Assembly: GCA_937944295.1 (NCBI GenBank) | Contig: CALDZL010000145.1 | Span: 1 to 34,165, forward strand | Length of the DNA stretch: 34,165 nt | Source: an uncultured Sphingorhabdus sp. | GTDB lineage: Bacteria; Pseudomonadota; Alphaproteobacteria; Sphingomonadales; Sphingomonadaceae | Reading direction: 5' to 3' | Shown: positions 22,203 to 30,679 of the stretch, one piece after another | Layout of the letters: every line of letters starts with the position of its first letter | Numbering within the stretch: the first letter of the stretch is position 1 | The notes under the pieces: generated by a model | Database searches by the model: none | The model's input: the letters and a program-made list of their open reading frames with translations, nothing else | Told to the model about the DNA's origin: nothing | Program-made: the position numbers and the translations under genes

Positions 22203-22961
22203 ATGCTCACTATCAACAATTTGCGCGCCAATGTTGGCGATACCGAAATCCTCAAGGGACTATCGCTCAATATTAATGCAGGCGAGATTCATGCGATCAT
22301 GGGTCCCAATGGTGCGGGCAAATCAACGCTGGCTTATACGCTGGGTGGACGCCCCAATTATGAGGTAACAGATGGTGAGGCGCATTTTGTCAATAAAGAT
22401 GGTGATTATGATAATCTACTGGATATGGACCCGCATGAAAGAGCTGCTGCTGGTATCTTTCTTGGTTTTCAATATCCAGTAGAAATACCAGGCATATCCA
22501 ATCTGCAATTTTTGCGCGAAGGATTAAATGCGCAGCGTAAAGTGCGCGGTGAAGATGCGCTATCGGGCGCGGAATTTATCAAGCTTGCCAAGGAAAAGGC
22601 AGGGCTGCTAAAAATGGACATGGAGATGCTGAAACGCGCCGTCAATGTCGGTTTTTCGGGCGGCGAGAAAAAGCGCAATGAAATGGTACAAATGGGTATC
22701 ATTGATCCCAAGCTCGCGATCCTCGACGAAACCGATAGCGGTCTTGATATTGATGCACTGCGCATTGTTGGCGATGGTATTAATTCTATCATGCGCAAAC
22801 CCGATAAGGCAGTGTTGCTGATAACCCATTATCAACGTTTGCTGGATTTGGTGAAGCCTGATTTTGTCCATGTCTTGGCGAATGGCAAAATTGTTAAAAC
22901 AGGCGGCGCAGAATTGGCACTCGAACTCGAAGAACATGGCTATGAGGCAGTGGCCGCATGA
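22203..22961 (+). CDS. sufC: Fe-S cluster assembly ATPase SufC
   Basis: Walker A GPNGAGKST, FSGGEKKRNEM signature, ILDETDSGLDIDAL. Confidence 0.98.
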   Translation: MLTINNLRANVGDTEILKGLSLNINAGEIHAIMGPNGAGKSTLAYTLGGRPNYEVTDGEAHFVNKDGDYDNLLDMDPHERAAAGIFLGFQYPVEIPGISNLQFLREGLNAQRKVRGEDALSGAEFIKLAKEKAGLLKMDMEMLKRAVNVGFSGGEKKRNEMVQMGIIDPKLAILDETDSGLDIDALRIVGDGINSIMRKPDKAVLLITHYQRLLDLVKPDFVHVLANGKIVKTGGAELALELEEHGYEAVAA

Positions 22962-23707
22962 GTGCCTTACCAACGAAGCGCGATGAAGCATGGCGCTATG
23001 CTGATTTGAAACTGCTTGCTGATATATGGCAAGACATGCCTGCGCCAGAGCAAGTTACCGTCAAAGCGGGTGAGAGCATGGCGCGTCAAATCTCTGAAAT
23101 TCCCACCATTGGCAATGGAGTTGCGATCGCAAATCTTGACGTCATTATCGAGGATGGTGCGACTTTTACGCTGCATCTCTTGGCGATGAACGCGCAATAT
23201 GGACGGATTAATATTAAAACCACTTTGGGCAAAGGCAGCCATTTTGAATTGGGCGGCGCTATCCTTGGTAGTGGCGATCAAACGCTCGAAATTGTGACGG
23301 AAACTATTCATGCAAAACCCGATGCGACATCGAACCAAGTGGTGCGCAGCGTCCTTGGCGGTAAATCCACGGGAACGTTCATGGGTAAGGTGCATGTGGC
23401 CCGCGATGCCCAGCGCACCGATGCCGCGCAGTCGGTGAAATCTATGTTGCTCGACCGCAGTGCAACCGCGAATAGCAAGCCTGAGCTGGAAATTTTCGCC
23501 GATGATGTTTTGTGCGCGCATGGGGCAACCGTGGGCGAACTTGATAAAGAAGCCCTTTTTTATATGGCGAGCCGCGGATTAGACCCCGAAAAGGCCAAGC
23601 GTTTGATGCTGCAAGCCTTTATTGACGATGCTTTTGTATCGGCAGGTGATAATGTACGTGATACCATTGAAAGCAAAGCATTGGCAGTATTGGAAGCGCT
23701 GTCTTGA
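22958..23707 (+). CDS. sufD: Fe-S cluster assembly protein SufD
   Basis: MSALPTKRDEAWRYADLK, LLDRSATANSKPELEIFADDVLCAHGATVGELDKEALFYMASRGLDPEKAKRLML. Confidence 0.96.
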   Translation: MSALPTKRDEAWRYADLKLLADIWQDMPAPEQVTVKAGESMARQISEIPTIGNGVAIANLDVIIEDGATFTLHLLAMNAQYGRINIKTTLGKGSHFELGGAILGSGDQTLEIVTETIHAKPDATSNQVVRSVLGGKSTGTFMGKVHVARDAQRTDAAQSVKSMLLDRSATANSKPELEIFADDVLCAHGATVGELDKEALFYMASRGLDPEKAKRLMLQAFIDDAFVSAGDNVRDTIESKALAVLEALS

Positions 23708-24138
23708 AGCGTGCTTTGATCTTATTTGCATTGCTTGCACTACCAGCCTGTCAGACGGTGGCGCAAAATGCTATAGCAAAGCGTAAGATTGTTAGCGTAG
23801 AAAAACAATTTGAATATAATAAGATAGAGACACCCGAGACCATTTTTGAAACCCCGCTCGATATAGCCCAATATTATGTTGGGGCTTATCCGATGGTGGT
23901 CGCAGGACGCCCCTTAGTTGATGTGAAAATTGGCCGCGAAACTGAAAGCGCGCCGCATCTTACTATGCTCATTACAGCGAGCGGATTTGAGGTCGGCAGC
24001 AATTATGGTGAGCAATGGCGCATCCGTATCGCAAGCATCGCCGCAAATAAAGACTGGCGCATAGCATCGGCCGAGCACCGCTTTCAATGCTTGGGCAGCG
24101 ATGGAATCCCCGATTGGAGTTTGACACCATGTCCTTAA
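23704..24138 (+). CDS. Hypothetical lipoprotein within suf operon
   Basis: TTG start overlapping the sufD stop; lipobox LPAC; GEQWRIRIASIAANKDWRIASAEHRFQCLG. Confidence 0.65.
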   Translation: MKRALILFALLALPACQTVAQNAIAKRKIVSVEKQFEYNKIETPETIFETPLDIAQYYVGAYPMVVAGRPLVDVKIGRETESAPHLTMLITASGFEVGSNYGEQWRIRIASIAANKDWRIASAEHRFQCLGSDGIPDWSLTPCP

Positions 24139-25340
24139 ACAACGATGCTATTAAATCTAATAAAGCGGACTTCCCGGGGATAGATGCGGATTGGCATTAT
24201 CTGGATACAGCGGCTACTGCGCAAAAGCCGCAAGCTGTGATTGATGCGATGGTGCAAGCAATGGGCCGTGATTATGCGACTGTGCATCGCGGCGTTTATG
24301 CACGCAGCGCCAATATGACGATGGCGTTTGAAGCCGCGCGCGCCCGCGCCGCCAAATTTATGGGCGCGGCGTCCGATAATGAGATTGTCTTCGTGCGCGG
24401 TGCGACCGAAGGCATTAATCTAATCGCCAATAGCTGGGGCGATGCCAATGTCGGCAAAGATGATCGCATCATGCTCTCGCAACTAGAGCATCATAGCAAT
24501 ATTGTGCCATGGCAAATGTTGGCGCAGCGTGTTGGCGCACATATTGATGTCTGTCCGTTGACTGATGATGGGCGTATTGATCTGGATTGGTTAGAGGCCA
24601 ATTTGACCGAGCGGCATAAGATTGTGGCTCTAGCTCATGTTTCCAATGTGTTAGGCAGCATATTGGGGGTGCGCAGTGCAGCAAAAGCCGCCCATGCTGT
24701 GGGTGCAAAATTATTACTCGATGGATGTCAGGCCGCGCCAAGAATGCGCCTCAATATGGCGGAATTGGATTGTGATTTTTATGTCTGGTCAGGTCATAAA
24801 TTATATGGGCCAACGGGCGTTGGCGTGCTGTGGGCGCGCCATGATATATTGGATGCCATGCCGCCCTATCAAGGCGGCGGCGCGATGATTGATAGGGTCA
24901 GCTTTGATGGCACAACATATGGCCCTGTGCCCCAACGTTTTGAAGCAGGAACACCGATGATAGCAGAGGTTATCACCCTTCATGCGGCGATTGATTATAT
25001 AGAGGCGCACGATATGGAATCGGTGTTTGCACATGAATCAGCGCTGGTCGCAAAAGCACGCGATGCTCTATCCTCCATCAACAGCGTTACCATCTATGGT
25101 CCAGAAAAATCAGCGGGCATATTATCCTTCATGGTAGAGGGGGTGCATCCGCACGATGTAGCCACAATATTAGATGAAAGCGGCGTTGCCATTCGGGCGG
25201 GGCATCATTGCGCCCAACCATTGATGGAGTATTTGGATGTGCCAGCAACCGCGCGTGCAAGCTTTGGCATTTATAGCGATGAGAGCGATATTGAGGCCTT
25301 GGTAAAAGGCGTTGAAAGAGTAAGAAAGATTTTCGGATGA
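24129..25340 (+). CDS. sufS: Cysteine desulfurase SufS
   Basis: WHYLDTAATAQKPQAVIDAM, FVRGATEGINLIANSWG, SGHKLYGPTGVGVLWAR (PLP Lys), RAGHHCAQPLMEYL (catalytic Cys). Start at 24129, internal to the ORF-track start. Confidence 0.97.
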   Translation: MSLNNDAIKSNKADFPGIDADWHYLDTAATAQKPQAVIDAMVQAMGRDYATVHRGVYARSANMTMAFEAARARAAKFMGAASDNEIVFVRGATEGINLIANSWGDANVGKDDRIMLSQLEHHSNIVPWQMLAQRVGAHIDVCPLTDDGRIDLDWLEANLTERHKIVALAHVSNVLGSILGVRSAAKAAHAVGAKLLLDGCQAAPRMRLNMAELDCDFYVWSGHKLYGPTGVGVLWARHDILDAMPPYQGGGAMIDRVSFDGTTYGPVPQRFEAGTPMIAEVITLHAAIDYIEAHDMESVFAHESALVAKARDALSSINSVTIYGPEKSAGILSFMVEGVHPHDVATILDESGVAIRAGHHCAQPLMEYLDVPATARASFGIYSDESDIEALVKGVERVRKIFG

Positions 25341-25900
25341 CAGATACACGCAAATTTGAAGTCGAAGAAGTGGATAGCGTTGATGCACCGCCAAAGGTGC
25401 GCGTTGGCGATATGCCAGAGCATATTATCGCGCCCTCGCCTGTAGAGGCTGAGGCTATACAAAATAGTGCAATTACATCTGGAACTACCCCAGAAACCGC
25501 ATCAGAAACTGTATCCGATAAACTCGAGCGCAAACGCGATTATTTAGAAGGATTTTTGGCACAGAAACCTAGCGAGCCTGATCCCAATAGCAGCGGCGGC
25601 GCGCTATATGATGCTGTAATTGATACGCTTAAATCCATTTATGATCCCGAAATTCCAGTAAATATCTATGACCTTGGGTTGATCTATGGTGTGGAAATTA
25701 CCCCTGATAATCATGCGATAGTCACCATGACGCTCACGACGCCGCATTGCCCCGTAGCCGAGAGCATGCCTGGTGAAATTGAGATGCAAGTTGGCAGCGT
25801 TCCTGGCGTTGGCCATAGCGAGGTGAATTTGGTTTGGGACCCGCCTTGGGACCCGCAAAAAATGAGCGATGAAGCAAAACTCGAATTGGGCATGTTATGA
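25337..25900 (+). CDS. sufT: SUF system Fe-S assembly protein (SufT/DUF59 family)
   Basis: DTLKSIYDPEIPVNIYDLGLIYGVEI...MTLTTPHCPVAESMPGEIEMQV...VNLVWDPPWDPQKMSDEAKLELGML. Confidence 0.93.
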   Translation: MTDTRKFEVEEVDSVDAPPKVRVGDMPEHIIAPSPVEAEAIQNSAITSGTTPETASETVSDKLERKRDYLEGFLAQKPSEPDPNSSGGALYDAVIDTLKSIYDPEIPVNIYDLGLIYGVEITPDNHAIVTMTLTTPHCPVAESMPGEIEMQVGSVPGVGHSEVNLVWDPPWDPQKMSDEAKLELGML

Positions 25901-26352
25901 TCACAACGCTTCGAGCTGATTATCATAACCCCAAACATGGTGCCGACATAGTGAGCATGATACGCCATTATGCCATGGACCCAATGGGCGGCGGTGAAGA
26001 CTTAACCAAGGATGTGCAAAACAACCTAGTTACGGGCATGGCGAAAAGCAATGCTTTTACCATATTGGCCCATGATGGCGATAATGCCGTCGGCATCGCC
26101 AATTGCTTTTGGGGCTTTTCCACATTTAAAGCGCGGCCTCTGATTAACATTCATGATGTGGCGGTGCATCATAATTACCGCGGAAAAGGTATCGGACGGG
26201 CCTTATTCACCGAGATTGAGACAATAGCGCGCGATCAAGGGGCGTGCAAAATTACCCTAGAAGTGCTAATGCATAATGAAAATGCCAAGGCGCTCTATGC
26301 ATCGCTTGGCTATTCGGGTGATTACCATTTTTGGCAAAAGGATATGACATGA
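25897..26352 (+). CDS. GNAT family N-acetyltransferase
   Basis: INIHDVAVHHNYRGKGIGRALFTEIETIARDQGACKITLEVLMHNENAKALYASLGY (acetyl-CoA motif A). Confidence 0.94.
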   Translation: MITTLRADYHNPKHGADIVSMIRHYAMDPMGGGEDLTKDVQNNLVTGMAKSNAFTILAHDGDNAVGIANCFWGFSTFKARPLINIHDVAVHHNYRGKGIGRALFTEIETIARDQGACKITLEVLMHNENAKALYASLGYSGDYHFWQKDMT

Positions 26353-26699
26353 GCGCATTAAGAGAACGTCCGGCAGCAATTATTCTGACACCAGCTGCCG
26401 AAAAACGGGTGGAGTATTTGATGTCCAAGGCACCAGATGATGCGATAGGTGTGAAGCTTTCCACGCCAAAACGCGGATGCAGCGGCCTTGCCTATAGCGT
26501 TGATTATGTCACCGAAGAAACAAAATTTGATGAAAAAATCGAAACCAGCGGCGGCACATTTTATGTTGATGGCGCCAGCGTGCTTTATCTGGTGGGTTCA
26601 ACCATGGATTGGGAAGAGGATGATTTTGTCGCAGGTTTCACATTCAACAATCCCAATGCCAAAGGCGCATGCGGTTGCGGCGAGAGCTTTATGGTTTGA
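26349..26699 (+). CDS. sufA: Iron-sulfur cluster assembly accessory protein (SufA/IscA family)
   Basis: GVKLSTPKRGCSGLAYSVDYV...NPNAKGACGCGESF (three conserved Cys); ATG 26349 overlaps the GNAT stop. Confidence 0.95.
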   Translation: MSALRERPAAIILTPAAEKRVEYLMSKAPDDAIGVKLSTPKRGCSGLAYSVDYVTEETKFDEKIETSGGTFYVDGASVLYLVGSTMDWEEDDFVAGFTFNNPNAKGACGCGESFMV

Positions 26700-26871
26700 G
26701 GGATGAGGCCAGAGTGTTACTTTGATTGGTTTATGAGATTTGTTTTAATTTAGTAGATTTTATTGGTAACTCGAAACAACCTAGATCAACCAGAAATGAT
26801 TGGTCCTCTATCGTTTCCCATAGATATAAAATCCTAGATACTTTCTTGGAATAACTTAGGATCAGCACGCA

Positions 26872-27040
26872 TTAATTAATCCACCATAAGACGATATATG
26901 CGATAATGATTGCGGTTTTAAAGATATCAGCCCTTCGGTTATATCTGGTTGCAATATGTCTCCAGTCTTTAAGCTGCCCGAACATATTTTCGATCTTTTA
27001 CCGTTTTTTGTACAAGGGAAGTATATTCCTCAATGAACGT
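26872..27040 (-). pseudogene. IS5-family-like transposase C-terminal remnant
   Basis: Minus strand reads LYKKR*KIENMFGQLKDWRHIATRYNRRADIFKTAIIIAYIVLWWIN*; KIENMFGxLKDWRxIATRY is the IS5-type C-terminus, with TAT->TAA in RYKIEN. Upstream boundary approximate. Confidence 0.8.
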
Positions 27041-27098
27041 AAATCAATTTAATAGATCCTGAGTCTAGATAATGCTTATGCCATAATTATTGGGCTCA

Positions 27099-27406
27099 CA
27101 CACTGTTTTGTATCACCGCTATCATAGTGTTTGAACGCCAAATATCGCTCTAGAGTGTTGCATGGTTCCGTGCGATTACAGTTAATGGAGAGTATCAAAC
27201 AAGTTTACAGCAAATTGGACGTCAATGTCATCTATGGGGCCTTGTCATGCGATTATGTCCATATGTTTGTTGAAATTCCGCCGCATATAACAGTAATTGA
27301 CTATATACGCAGAATGAAGGGCCGCTCCTTACGCAAAGTCCATAATGTTCATAAAACGCAATATGTCGAGAGACAAGAATTCAAACATTTTTGTTGGAAT
27401 AAGTGA
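27099..27406 (+). pseudogene. Decayed IS200/IS605-family Y1 (HUH) transposase TnpA
   Basis: HTVLYHRYHSV*TP(frameshift)KYRSRVLHGSVRLQLMESIKQVYSKLDVNVIYGALSCDYVHMFVEIPPHITVIDYIRRMKGRSLRKV; nonsense codon (W->TGA, 27132-27134), a frameshift, and divergent/truncated C-terminus. Confidence 0.85.
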
Positions 27407-27410
27407 ACAA

Positions 27411-28598
27411 CTATTTAGTAACCAATCTACCCTCAGTTGGTTCATAATGATAATCTGTAATCGACCCATCTTCTATTCGTTTCACGGCATCATCAATAGC
27501 ATTCAAAGGAACTAGAAACCATTCTTGGGGACGGATTACATATCCAAACCCATCCTCAATTTCTATATCAAACCGAGCACTTGCAAATATCTTTTGAAGC
27601 ATAGCTTCTAAACGCCGTCTATTGATATTAAATAGCTTATAAGTTTGAACAATTTCAACATCCGCCAGCAGATAGGTTGCCTCTCTTTTCGCATTTGAAA
27701 TGCGCTTCTCAACGCTTCCACCTGTGACGCCGATTTTGTGAACTACTTGTCTATGCTTCGCTATTTCTGGATTATTACTCAAACTGCGCAAAACATAAAT
27801 TGTTCCGCTTTCCAGATCATCTTCGGATACATTGTCTTCAAAAAGAGGACCTGCTGCAGCTTCCGTGACGCGGCGACCAGCTTCATCTTTATAGAGCGCG
27901 CGCTGCATAGAACGGCGCAACAAATTGCTTTCTGTTCCATTTGAAAAAATAACGCGCAGCCGCGCATCAAATTGACCATTGGGTGCTTTGACAGTCTCTC
28001 CTACACTTGCGATATAAGCAGTTTGACCACCTAAAATAAAAAATTGACCTTCTTTAATATCCGCCTTTAAAAAACCAGCATCTCTTACGAAAGCTCTCGT
28101 TTCGCGAACTCCTAAATCTAAATCATTTTGTAACTGTTCAAAAATTGGTTCAAACTTATCAAAGTCAGAACATTGTTCTCGGTTTGCAATTTCCTCAGCA
28201 GCCTTTATTTCTTCTCGTGATTTCACATGTTTGAGTTTGGTAATATCGGTGTCACCAACATCATTTAATTCTGCCATAAGCGTGTCAATATCTTCCACAT
28301 TGCTCTGAGCAGCGCAACTAGCCTTATCTAATAAACCATAGCTATCTAATGGTTTTAACAGCGCATGATATTCATTAAGCTTACGAAGTCGGTCCAATCG
28401 AACAGCATATATCCGCTCAAATATATCATTGCCTTCGCCGTGATTTGGCGTGCGTCCATGCTCTTCATGAAAACGAATAATATCTTCAAAGCCTGCTATC
28501 ACGCGCTCTTCACGAGCTGTGTGTTTTGTTGTTTTGGGTTTCTTTGTTTCAAAAGCGGAAAGCTCGTCACGCAGATCATCAAGACTAAGGTCAGTCAT
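27411..28598 (-). CDS. GIY-YIG (T5orf172-type) nuclease family protein
   Basis: C-terminal GTIYVLRSL...VVHKIGVTGGSVEKRISNAKREATYLLADVEIVQTYKLFNINRRRLEAMLQKIF fits a GIY..KIG..R..E nuclease pattern. Start at 28598 (MTDLSLDD) preferred over 28610. Confidence 0.8.
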   Translation of the reverse strand: MTDLSLDDLRDELSAFETKKPKTTKHTAREERVIAGFEDIIRFHEEHGRTPNHGEGNDIFERIYAVRLDRLRKLNEYHALLKPLDSYGLLDKASCAAQSNVEDIDTLMAELNDVGDTDITKLKHVKSREEIKAAEEIANREQCSDFDKFEPIFEQLQNDLDLGVRETRAFVRDAGFLKADIKEGQFFILGGQTAYIASVGETVKAPNGQFDARLRVIFSNGTESNLLRRSMQRALYKDEAGRRVTEAAAGPLFEDNVSEDDLESGTIYVLRSLSNNPEIAKHRQVVHKIGVTGGSVEKRISNAKREATYLLADVEIVQTYKLFNINRRRLEAMLQKIFASARFDIEIEDGFGYVIRPQEWFLVPLNAIDDAVKRIEDGSITDYHYEPTEGRLVTK

Positions 28599-30675
28599 AT
28601 TTGCCCTCATCTTTATATCGAACGAAAGCGGCTGCGCCTTCTGCTAATTTTTGCTCCCACGCATCCGAAGCATCAGCCGCTGGTAAACGACCCCATTCTC
28701 TTTTAAAACGCACCGCGCGCAGCGCAAGGTCATGCGCTTCTTCATGACTTAGCTTAGTCTTCTTTGCTGAAATTGCGCGTTGAACTTGTTTCAATATATC
28801 TTGATTCATAGCTTTGGAAAGAACAGCATATGCAGCCGCAAATGGGTTAATACTATCCACCAAATCAATGTCGAGTTCAGTTACTTCTAATGCAAATTTA
28901 CGAACGCCTTGAATCAATGCTGTGTTAGCTTTGTCATCATTTTCCGATGAAACTTCACTCGTTAGCTGTTTTGCTTTTTGCGTAAGGTTTAGAGCAGCAA
29001 TAGCATGCTGCCGAACAGATTCCTGATCTTCATCCGTGAGGTCTGGATATCTCTCACGAACAATTTTACCCATTCTCGCTTGCGTCAATTCCTGTGCTAT
29101 TGTCTCACCACCAGCCTCCGCTCCATCGAACAAACCCTTACCTAGAGCCACATCATCTTGAACAAATGCCGTAATCACTTCATTCAAATCTTCCTGACAA
29201 ATCCTGCTCGCTTCTTCACTCTTGGGTTCCACTAAACCTTTTATCTCAAAATGAAATTGTCCACGCTCTTCATTAAAACCAACATTGGTTTTTCCTTCTT
29301 GATAGCCGCCCTCTCCATAATCAAAATCGTCCTTTTCCCCCGCATCTTTTGGTGTGAAGTTAAAGCGCGGAGCAAGCACTTGTTCCATCAATAAGCTCGC
29401 TGCAATCGCCTTTAAGGTATTGTTGATCGCGTCCACAACCTTAGCCTCGGATGCATCAGGCTCTGCAATTAGGTTCGTAAAAGTAGAAGTCTCTTTATTT
29501 GGAGCATCACGCGTGGCTCTGCCGATAATTTGAATGATTTCAGTTAAGCTCGAACGATAGCCAACTGTTAAAGCATGTTCACACCAAATCCAATCAAAGC
29601 CTTCTTTCGCCATACCGAGCGCAATGATGATGTCCACATGATCGCGATCATTTTTGTGCGCGGGGTCTTTTAATGCGTTCAGCACTCTGCCGCGCTCTGA
29701 ATTTTCACTATCATCCACAAGATCGGCAATTTTTAATATCCGACCAGAAGCTTGTTTAACCATGTGAAAGCCAGTCTCTGGATCGCGTCCTTCCCAACTG
29801 CCAAGCGTGCTCATGATATGATTGACCTCTTCAACCTTACCCTGAACAGTGGACTCGCGGCTATTCACATTGGGAATATGAACAATGGTCTTCTTATCGG
29901 GGTCAAGCACATCCTCAATCGCCGATAAATATCGACCCGAATAAAAATAATAACCAATATCAAGCGTTTTGAGATGCTCATAACCATTAAGCTGCTCATA
30001 ATATGTATAAGTAATCGTCTCAAATTTTGCTTCATCTTCGGGCATTAGAACAGGCTCTGCATCGCCGCGAAAATAGCTGCCCGTCATGGCAACAACATGA
30101 CATTTATCGCGCTGCATAAAATCTGACAAATGCTGCCCAAGCCGATTATTAGGATTAGCGGACACATGATGAAATTCATCAATCGCAATCAAACGATTAT
30201 CAAATGCTTCAACGCCAAGTTCATCAACGGCAAAACGGAATGTTGCATGGGTACAGACCAACACATCATCATCGCTATCAAGGAATTGACCAACCGCTTT
30301 TATCTTTGATGGGTCAGCCCGCTCTTCATCGGGACCAGCGGTATTACATAGATTCCATTTGGGCTTGACCTCCCAGTCCGTGAAAAAGCCAAAATTCGAT
30401 AAAGGTTCATTTGCGAAACTGCCGCCAATGGACTTCTCAGGCACAACAACAATCGCTTGCTTAACGCCTTGGTTATGCAGCTTATCCAATGCGATAAACA
30501 TTAAGGCGCGTGATTTACCCGATGCTGGCGGTGATTTGATAAGCAAATATTGCTCTCCGCGCTTGTTATAAGCGCGTTCCTGCATCGGGCGCATACCAAG
30601 TTCATTCGACTTTGAAGATGCACCTGTCCGAGCGGTCTGAAACGATACAGCGGGAATTGGTTTTTGTGTAGTCAT
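28591..30675 (-). CDS. DEAD/DEAH-box (SF2) helicase
   Basis: Motif I LIKSPPASGKSRALM, motif II LIAIDEFHHVS, motif III AMTGSYF, motif VI QIIGRATRDAP. Confidence 0.92.
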   Translation of the reverse strand: MTTQKPIPAVSFQTARTGASSKSNELGMRPMQERAYNKRGEQYLLIKSPPASGKSRALMFIALDKLHNQGVKQAIVVVPEKSIGGSFANEPLSNFGFFTDWEVKPKWNLCNTAGPDEERADPSKIKAVGQFLDSDDDVLVCTHATFRFAVDELGVEAFDNRLIAIDEFHHVSANPNNRLGQHLSDFMQRDKCHVVAMTGSYFRGDAEPVLMPEDEAKFETITYTYYEQLNGYEHLKTLDIGYYFYSGRYLSAIEDVLDPDKKTIVHIPNVNSRESTVQGKVEEVNHIMSTLGSWEGRDPETGFHMVKQASGRILKIADLVDDSENSERGRVLNALKDPAHKNDRDHVDIIIALGMAKEGFDWIWCEHALTVGYRSSLTEIIQIIGRATRDAPNKETSTFTNLIAEPDASEAKVVDAINNTLKAIAASLLMEQVLAPRFNFTPKDAGEKDDFDYGEGGYQEGKTNVGFNEERGQFHFEIKGLVEPKSEEASRICQEDLNEVITAFVQDDVALGKGLFDGAEAGGETIAQELTQARMGKIVRERYPDLTDEDQESVRQHAIAALNLTQKAKQLTSEVSSENDDKANTALIQGVRKFALEVTELDIDLVDSINPFAAAYAVLSKAMNQDILKQVQRAISAKKTKLSHEEAHDLALRAVRFKREWGRLPAADASDAWEQKLAEGAAAFVRYKDEGKYD

Positions 30676-30679
30676 ATGT

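Noticed and set aside
27131-27406. 91-aa ORF as an intact IS200 transposase gene
   Set aside because: Homology continues upstream across a stop codon and frameshift, and the C-terminus is non-homologous; treated as a pseudogene.
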